Shown here: in pieces, positions 56,750 through 64,000 of the stretch
Layout: the number at the start of each line of letters is the position of its first letter
Numbering within the stretch: position 1 is the first letter of the stretch
Source: Larimichthys crocea
Lineage: Eukaryota > Chordata > Actinopteri > Sciaenidae
NCBI RefSeq assembly: GCF_000972845.2
Contig: NC_040018.1
Span: forward strand, 12,869,157-12,933,156
DNA: 64,000 nt
Direction: 5' to 3'
Notes under the pieces: model-generated
Seen by the model: the letters and a program-made list of their open reading frames with translations, nothing else
What the model was told of the DNA's origin: nothing
Databases searched by the model: none
Made by a program: the position numbers and the translations under genes

Positions 56750-57815
56750 CTGCAAACACAAACACACAACAACACGTTAGCACGCAGCTAATGGCTGTAA
56801 AATGGAGACACGCACACATCCGAGCGCCATCCGACGCATTACAACAAAGCGATAACTGCATCTGATGTAGCACGTTTCGTTTTCATCACCAGTTTTAGAA
56901 ATTACACCCGGATTTGTCGAGCGCACGAGCGCCTGGCACGTGTCCGCGCGCAAGTGGATGCGAAACTGGGGCAGCGTTAGCCGAGCTAGCACGGCGGCGC
57001 TAGCGCGTTACGTCGACGTCTATTTCACAATCGCCGTGTTTTTCCCCTTATTACCGTAAACCCCGAGCCATCCGTCTGCCGGGACTCCTAACAATACATC
57101 CAGCCCTGTTATCCAATCTTACCTTGTATAACCTAAACCCGACCCAAATCACGGAGGGCAGCGACACAGGAAACGCTATACGATGTGTCGACACACGACC
57201 TGGGCAGGATACATGTGCCGTGATATAATTATCTAGATGTAACGTCAAGGGGGGGGTTTCCAACCCGATTAAGCTTCTATCATATGAAATAAGCGTCTAA
57301 AAATGGATGAACACTTTTAAATATAGTCGTCCGTACGTGTTTTCCAGTCTTACGCCACAATTGCAAAAAAAAAAAAAAAAAAAGCTTAAACACCGTGCGT
57401 CCAAAACCTTTAGTCGGTCGATGTAAAGCAGTGTCCTTTCAATAATCGAACGGAATCGGTGTGAATTCAGATGTAAATGACTCCATTGTGAACTGAAAAG
57501 AAATTGCCATCAGCTGATTTTATGAGGTCTTTGTTCAGACACCGGATGTCCACTCACAGCGACATCTTGAGGGGTTTTGTTCTGTAGGCCGCCGGTAAGC
57601 TAACAGCTAACGAGCGATAAAAAAAAACAACTCTCAGTCCGGGTTTTTTTTTTTAACCGACCACCACAACTGCTCTGTATCCACGAGGATCCAGCTCCCA
57701 CTTTAATTTAAAAAAAAATCCACATCAAAACAAAAACAACAACCGCACTTCCCACCAGACCCGGTCGGTTAACAGTCAGCTAACGTTAGTTAGCAACGCA
57801 CCGACGTTATCTTAC

Positions 57816-58000
57816 CTTTACAAAAGGGACGTCAGTGTAGTTGTTGTGGTGTCCACAAAGAGATAAAAAAATAAAGACCGGGTAGAAAAAAAGGTTGGGG
57901 GAAAAGTCGTGTTGAACCTCTGAAGGTTTGGTGTATTGTTTAAACAGCAGAAACACGACGGCTCCGCGCTGCTAACTACCGGCTCCACCGAAGAAAGAAT
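57816..58000 (-). other. eif4g2: EIF4G2 non-coding first exon
   Basis: A strong donor (AAAG then GTAAGA at 57815) ends a C/G-rich exon whose start lies near 57980-58000. Splicing to 56749 gives a leader without the protein start. Confidence 0.55.
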
Positions 58001-58014
58001 GCTGACTGGTCAAC

Positions 58015-58084
58015 GACGTCACGCGGAAGCCAGTTTTTGTGTGGAGGCTGTCTGCAACGTCATCATCCCACCCTGCTGACGTCA
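58015..58084. promoter_or_regulatory. eif4g2: EIF4G2 promoter with clustered CRE/ATF-type sites
   Basis: Directly upstream of the presumed first exon are GACGTCA (58015-58021), AACGTCA (58056-58062) and a perfect palindromic CRE, TGACGTCA (58077-58084). Another GACGTCA lies at 57828-57834 within the exon. CREB/ATF proteins bind such sites. The surrounding sequence is CpG-rich compared with the rest of the window. Confidence 0.5.
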
Positions 58085-58383
58085 CTTCAGAAAAACACAA
58101 TGAACATTTCACAATCTGTTCTCATCAGGACAACACGTCAGGTATCCTGTCCGTCTGCCCGGGGGTGTTATTGTCTGCAACATATGTGTACTATACTATA
58201 CTGGCTTAGACTGTCAGTGGTGTACAGCGTACACGTCTGACTTGAGTGTCAGGCACATTTCTACACTTGGATAAAGAAGAAACAATGGAAGCTCATTTTC
58301 AGCAGGTAAAAAATATGTGCATGGATATATTTTTTTATTATTAGCGGCTAAATCAAAACTTCTACTTGGTATCTCATAATATT

Positions 58384-58505
58384 GACTTTTATTCTCATAA
58401 TTTTCACTTTTAATCTAATAATTTTCACTTTTATTCTCATAGTTTTCACTTTTATTCTCATAATTTTCACTTTTATTCTCATAATTTTCACTTTCCATCT
58501 CATGA
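58384..58505. repeat. 21-bp minisatellite (CTCATAATTTTCACTTTTATT unit)
   Basis: About five to six head-to-tail copies of a unit built from TCTCATAATTTTCACTTTTA, differing by single bases. Isolated partial units continue on either side (58370 and 58640-58670). Confidence 0.85.
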
Positions 58506-60284
58506 TTCAAAGTTACACTTTTATATACAGAGTCAAACATATGTATCTAATAAGTTTAATTAAATTGTTTAGTTAGTATCTTATCTCATATCTTATGTCA
58601 AAATTCTGAAATTGTATGTAAAAAAATGTAACGTCCCGTGATTTTGACTTTTCGTCTCATAATTTTTTTATTTTATATGGCCTAACTTTTTATTATTCTT
58701 TCTATTCCTGGTGGAAATGGTCTTCCAAAGGAAAGACATCTCTGTCACAACAGAACCAGACTGAGCAGATTGCAAATTCTCCAGTGAAACTCTATTGATC
58801 CTCTTGGGAAGATTCAATTCTCTCCTTCTTTACAATTATGTTGAAACATATGGTTAGCTCAAGGGCATCCACTCTGGAGTCAGTACGGATTCAGTGTTTT
58901 CACTCAGGGATGCCACAGAAGGAGGAGGAGGATTTACAGCTGTTGACATAGGGCTCAAACCTTTCAGTCAAAAACCCACTACAGCCACCCAAATATTTAT
59001 GAGCCAGTTAGGAGTTGAATTTTGAATCTATTGCTACATACATACGTGATTGACACACTTAGTTTTAACTGAATTTAACCATATGCACATGCACAGGCTG
59101 ATTCCACACTCATCCTTCCTGTTTCTGTCTATCATTGTGGGAACACAAAGCATAAGATACCTCACCAAGGTACCAGCCACACATGCATTAAGTTGTCACA
59201 GATATTAATGGTCTCCAGAGGATTCTTAATGATCTTAGCGACTATCTGACCTTTAAAAACTTAATGGAAAAAACTCCTTTAACTTCACAGTGCATATTCA
59301 TGGACTCCAGAGGATGAATTCTAATGTTAATGGTGATTACCTGACCTTTCCTGTAGCACCACAATTATGACAAAATGTCAACGTATTTCTCTCAGAGCAG
59401 ATTTTTATAGACACTGTGTTCAGAGGCGACTGTAAGATCTGAATCCTTTGTTTCACCACAATTTGCTTAGTAGAAGTAGAAGATGTATGGTGTGACAAGT
59501 TTCACAAGACATTCTGTCAGTTGTGTGTATTATTGAGAATACGACACCCATGGTATTGTTCACATCGACATGGCAAGATGAGTCACTTCCTCCATATGCC
59601 GGTAAATGACTACTGGGTGAGAGCAGACTGGTAACGCCTCTTTGTGGCTCGGATTACACTGTGCCGCCCAAGATAAGCTGTCATGATGATGAACACAATC
59701 CAGATAAGGAACTGACATATTAAAATAGTTTGACAAAGTTTGTGTCCGGAACTTGTGAACTTTTATGGAAACTATGAGTAATTATATGGTGCAAAGGTAC
59801 GATTAGATTTATACAGCTGCTGATAACAAGTTGAAACTGTTAGGCAGTGTATCTCCACTGACTTGTTGTAACAAGGTTTGACTTGCACAGTCAGTGTGTT
59901 TGGTACTCTTTGTACTGACACTCTGTTTGGTGGTAAAATATCCATGTATGCTGATGTGAAATACACAGTGTACTAGATACCTGGAATTTCTTTATGTGCT
60001 TATAAATATAATACACATATAATACACATATACAGCGTGTTTGTATAAGTGAGATTAGTATCATCGTCAACTCTTTTCGTATGGAATAAACAATCTGTAT
60101 TGCTCCTGATAGGCAGGTTGGCACCTTGCATGGCAGCCTCTGGCATCAGTGAATGTGAATGTGTTGTAAAGCACTCTTGAGTGGTCAGTAGACCAGAGAA
60201 GTGCTGTATAAAAAGTCCATTTGCCATTTTAGGAGTTGAGCGTTAGATCTGAAGATCAATACCAACTTTGTGTTCAATGTAAGG

Positions 60285-60720
60285 CAACAAGTTAGCTTAG
60301 CACAAAGACTAGAAACAAGGGGAAACAACTAGCCTGGGTCTGTTAAAGGGTAACAAAATTCACCTGCCAGCAGCTCTAGAGCTCACGTGTTCTAACCTGT
60401 GTATTTTATTCATGCAGGAAGTGAGGTGTGAACACACGACAAATCATTTATTTCTATTTCCTTGCCAGGAAGAGTTGCCAGGCAACTAGCAGAGCTTCCA
60501 GTAAAGAAGTAGTCTGGCCTTACAAACTGGTGGATTGCCATTGTAACACTTAATTGTTAAGCTTTAGAGGTGCTGGAAGGTGGGTTTTGTTACTATTTAA
60601 GATGCCCAGGCTGGCAATTTCTCCTTGTTTCCAGGCTTTGTGTAAAGCTAAGCCAACTGGTCTTATATTTAATAGATATTAGTGTCACTTTCTGCCAGGA
60701 GGTGCAAAATCATATCTTCC
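60285..60720. mobile_element. Palindromic MITE-like element, GCTAAGC family
   Basis: The left arm has GTTAGCTTAGCACAAAGACTAG and GGAAACAACTAGCCTGG. The right arm has the reverse complement pattern CCAGGCTGGCAATTTC, TTTGTGTAAAGCTAAGCC and AACTGG. The arms flank about 200 bp of unique sequence. Related single arms are at 14018 and 32455. Confidence 0.55.
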
Positions 60721-63700
60721 CAATATTGGACTATTAAGTGTAACTAAACCCTCAAACCACAAACCACCACTATTCATCTGAAAACTACTGTACTGTACAG
60801 TGGTTTAGTGCAAAGCAATTGAATTTTACACATTGTGCAATATATATATATATATGCATGTTCTATACTGGTTGAAGCCTGGCTATTGCAGTTGAATTTT
60901 GCTACTCTGGAGGCAGGTGACATATATAGTGACAGCTTTTGTTACCAACCAACCACCCCTGACCTGCCTCTTCCAGTAAAATCAGCTTCATAGCCATACC
61001 ACACAGACCAGAGACTAACCTCCCTGAGCTGCCAGCTCTTAGCTAATGCTACAGCACAGGTACCACAGAGAAACTTTAGGTTATCCCAACCTTAAGGTCT
61101 GCTGAATGTAGTTGTGTCAGAGTTGCGACTTGATGAATAACACAATAACAAGTAAGAAAGGATTGTTATAGTTTAAAATATTACTCCCTGTAGTTATTCT
61201 CATTGACACACACTGATATACCTAATTCCATCACGTTCAAAGATGTTTGTTTCATCACGTTGATCATTTGATAATTTTGCCTTTTAGCACAGGGAGCATT
61301 AGGCTCTTTTCCATGCTGCTTCACTCCTGAGGAGCATCAATCATTCATCAAAAGCAAAATGGAGCCAGTTGTCGGACAGTAAACACTCCACTCCAAGTTA
61401 ATTAAGCCCAGTGTGCCCATAAAGCCAGCAAAGGCTATCTCTGCACTTGAGGGAAAACAGTTGCTTGTGTAAATATCTTTTCATCAAAGTGGTTTTCTTT
61501 GTTTCTGTTTGCTGTGGGCTTCACTGAACCGATGATGTTGTTTAAACCTACTTTGGACATTTAGTAGAAAGACATTTTCATTTCAGTGCAATAATAGTAA
61601 TGCACATACGATGTGTAAATGTGTTCTTCAGTAAATTGGTAACTTAAAAACAAATCCTTGATTTCATTGAGCTGTTGCTAATTAGTCAGTCCAATGCAAA
61701 TATGGGCAGACAGACTAAAAGCTAGTTAAATGTAAAGCTGATTCAATATTTAACACTTTATATATTTTTTAAAATTCATATGGGAAGGTGTGTCCTGTAT
61801 CTGACCCATAATTGGTGCCTTATTTATGAGAAAATACAGAGAGAAAAAAATGTAACATGCAAATCCTTGGGGTGGGAGGAAACCCATATGGATATGAATA
61901 TGGGAAAAACATGCATGCAAACTCCACACAGAAAGGCCTCATTAGCAAGTATGGAATTTAAACTCTTCTTGCTTTGAGATGACAGAGCTGCTGTCCAGAG
62001 AGTGATAAGAACGTTTTTAGCCAATTTTATGATATTGGAAATCTTGACTTTGGGAACAGCAGCTGATAATCTCAAGATAATCTCAAGAAATGTGAACATA
62101 GATATTGTATTTCCAACTCCATCTGCTGAGGTTTATTATGTTATATTACTGAAAGCTCCAGGATAGCTCCTAGGTTGACCTTGTATAAGGACATTGGTTT
62201 TGTCGGCTGCTGTCAAGAAAACTTTCAATCTCAATTAAGCCAACCTGACTTTGAATTCTCATGTGATTTTTAATGAATATGTAAATCCCAAACTCTGACC
62301 TGAATTCAGAGACAGATGTGTGAGAAGTCATATATCCAGTGAGAGGCATATTATAATTATTAAAGTTTAAATGAACGCTGTACGCTGCATAATTAGGAAA
62401 TAATAAATACTGGAACAAGCCAGAGTTCCATCCATAAAGGTTGCTGATGAGGGAGTAGACCGAGGCAGAAGAAAAAAAAATGACTGTGTTTTCTTGCCAG
62501 GAGGGAAACAGTAAGTTCACCAAGTGATAAAATGGCCTTTGTATTTCGCCTGAGGGAGGAAAAGCAGGATAAGTCAGGAGTTTGCAAAAAGGCAAAAGAC
62601 TGATGAAATGAAAATGAACTCCCTAAGCTGTGAGACAAAGGACTCTGTCAAATGAGACTAAGATGCAGCATCTATCTTGCATTAGGTTTACCTTCAAGTA
62701 TCATGGTACAAGTATTCTGCTGTGGGAAGACTTTCTGTTAGCAGGAACTGAGCCCTTTTTATATAGAGAGAGAAATGATGAATGGGGACAAATACAGATA
62801 AATCTCTCAGTAGAACCTCTCTCGTAGTGCGAAAGAGGTTAAACTGAGCTTGATGACATATAACAATAACCCTGAGTATGCAGCTAGATATGAACATTCA
62901 CCCAAAATCTACTCTCCAGTACCATGAAACACAGAGGAAGTTTAGTAATTATTGTATATCCTTTAATATTTTTACCCTGGGTTTGAGAAGTGTTCAGTGA
63001 GAGCTGGTAAATGACCTAATTTTCACAAAGTAATGCAAAGAAAATATACCTGTCACATGGCTTTGAGTAATTTATTACTGAACTAAAATCTAATTACAAG
63101 AAGTAAATTAGGAATTTAATTTTAGTCATTACAGAAAAATAGGAATCCTGTGAGAGCCTTATTAAATTTATTGTGTAACTTATTAAAGTTAATTAAAGTT
63201 GGTCTCCAGGAGAGAAAAAAAAGCTTAACAGTATATTTTCATTATTCAAGCCTAAGCAGTGCAAATGTTTAAACCATTTATAAAATAATGAATGAGAAGA
63301 GCTCTTCAAACTAATTTGAGTTGGGTTTTTTAAAATTCTTAATACATTTTGAAGCCAGTAGATGGTGCTACAGTGCTTCCTGTGACTTTTTGCATTGTTC
63401 AGCTGGAGGGCGTTATTTGTATTCATTGCAGTGAATTTTGAAGTCATGGTTCAAATAAAGTCAGCTGTTTCTATGTGATGATCAGACCGGTGTGAAAAAA
63501 ATTAAACAAAATGTCAGTTTGGTTGTTGATTGGTTTATATAAAGCTGTGTTTAGCTAATGTCTACATGGGGGAAGGCGTTCAGTAAAGCACAAGCATCTG
63601 AGGTAAATCACTTTTCACAAATCACATTTATTTTGACATGATACAGCACAGGTGTAATTATTACCATTAATAATGGCTCTGTTCCAGCAAAATGTGATGA

Positions 63701-64000
63701 AACCCCAAAGCAAAGACAACTTACTAAATGTTGAAAATGAGAGATGCTGTTGTTTTTGGAAAATGATATGCCCTTTTTGAATTTGATTCCAGCAACATAT
63801 TTGAAAGAACCTTCATGTTTACCACTCTGTTTGTCTTCTCTTCTTTTAACAACACTCTGTAAGCATCTGGGGACTGAGGAGACTGATTGCAGTAATCTTG
63901 AGTGTAATGTGTCATGACCTGGCTCTGAGAGTCATGGCAAAAAGGGAGTTCACACCATGTACGTTTGTTTAAACAATACTTTATTAAATCAAATTAAACA

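Larger units (their letters stand above)
58085..64000. other. Gene-poor flank beyond EIF4G2
   Basis: No open frame here has supporting splice sites or recognisable protein similarity. Visible content: the 21-bp tandem repeat at 58384-58505, a repeat tail at 60110-60233 (TGTTGTAAAGCACTCTTGAG, then GTGCTGTATAAA), a palindromic repeat at 60285-60720, (TA)n at 60840-60856, and a fragment at 63910-63965 resembling 3870-3925. The rest is AT-rich and unassigned. Confidence 0.5.

Noticed and set aside
58384..58505. CRISPR-like regular repeat
   Set aside because: Units are head to tail without unique spacers and the genome is vertebrate. It is a minisatellite.
62170..62595. 141-codon minus-strand open frame in the right flank
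   Set aside because: Composition is that of AT-rich non-coding DNA. No motif, signal peptide or splice partner is seen.

Overview
The window is nuclear DNA from a bony fish, most likely a percomorph teleost. Four protein-coding genes with compact introns, and the 3' end of a fifth, sit among typical teleost repeats: a decayed Tc1/mariner copy, an L2-type LINE tail, a tRNA-derived SINE, palindromic MITEs and CA/TG microsatellites. I identified genes by translating both strands and joining exons at GT-AG sites with matching phase. No database search was run.

Layout: AMPD3 (+, last three coding exons, 282-958); LYVE1 (-, 1824-3714, six coding exons); IRAG1/MRVI1 (-, 6711-39917, about 37 coding exons); CTR9 (+, 41412-48949, 23 coding exons); EIF4G2/DAP5 (-, 51337-56683 from a GUG start, with a non-coding first exon near 57.8-58.0 kb). 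From about 58.1 to 64 kb I see only repeats and unassigned sequence. Gene order and orientation match the conserved block I know from human 11p15 (AMPD3, RNF141, LYVE1, IRAG1, CTR9, EIF4G2), except that RNF141 is missing between AMPD3 and LYVE1.

The exon models close arithmetically: LYVE1 852 nt (283 aa), CTR9 3489 nt (1162 aa), EIF4G2 2673 nt (890 aa), long IRAG1 4689 nt (1562 aa). Neighbouring genes have unrelated jobs: AMP deamination, a hyaluronan receptor, cGMP-kinase/IP3-receptor signalling with a tail anchor, Paf1-complex transcription elongation, and cap-independent translation initiation.

The most notable result is that the IRAG1 reading frame continues, in phase, into an upstream set of about 18 exons. 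These encode a KASH5-like EF-hand-like domain and a long coiled coil, giving a composite protein about twice the size of the conventional IRAG1 part. A separate GA-rich candidate first exon with a perfect CArG box lies inside the gene and would give a short isoform whose first AUG is in frame. Other points of interest are the conserved GUG start of EIF4G2 (first in-frame AUG only at codon 199), a GC-AG intron in CTR9, tail-to-tail 3' ends of AMPD3 and LYVE1, and a 528-bp palindromic MITE with an intact target-site duplication.
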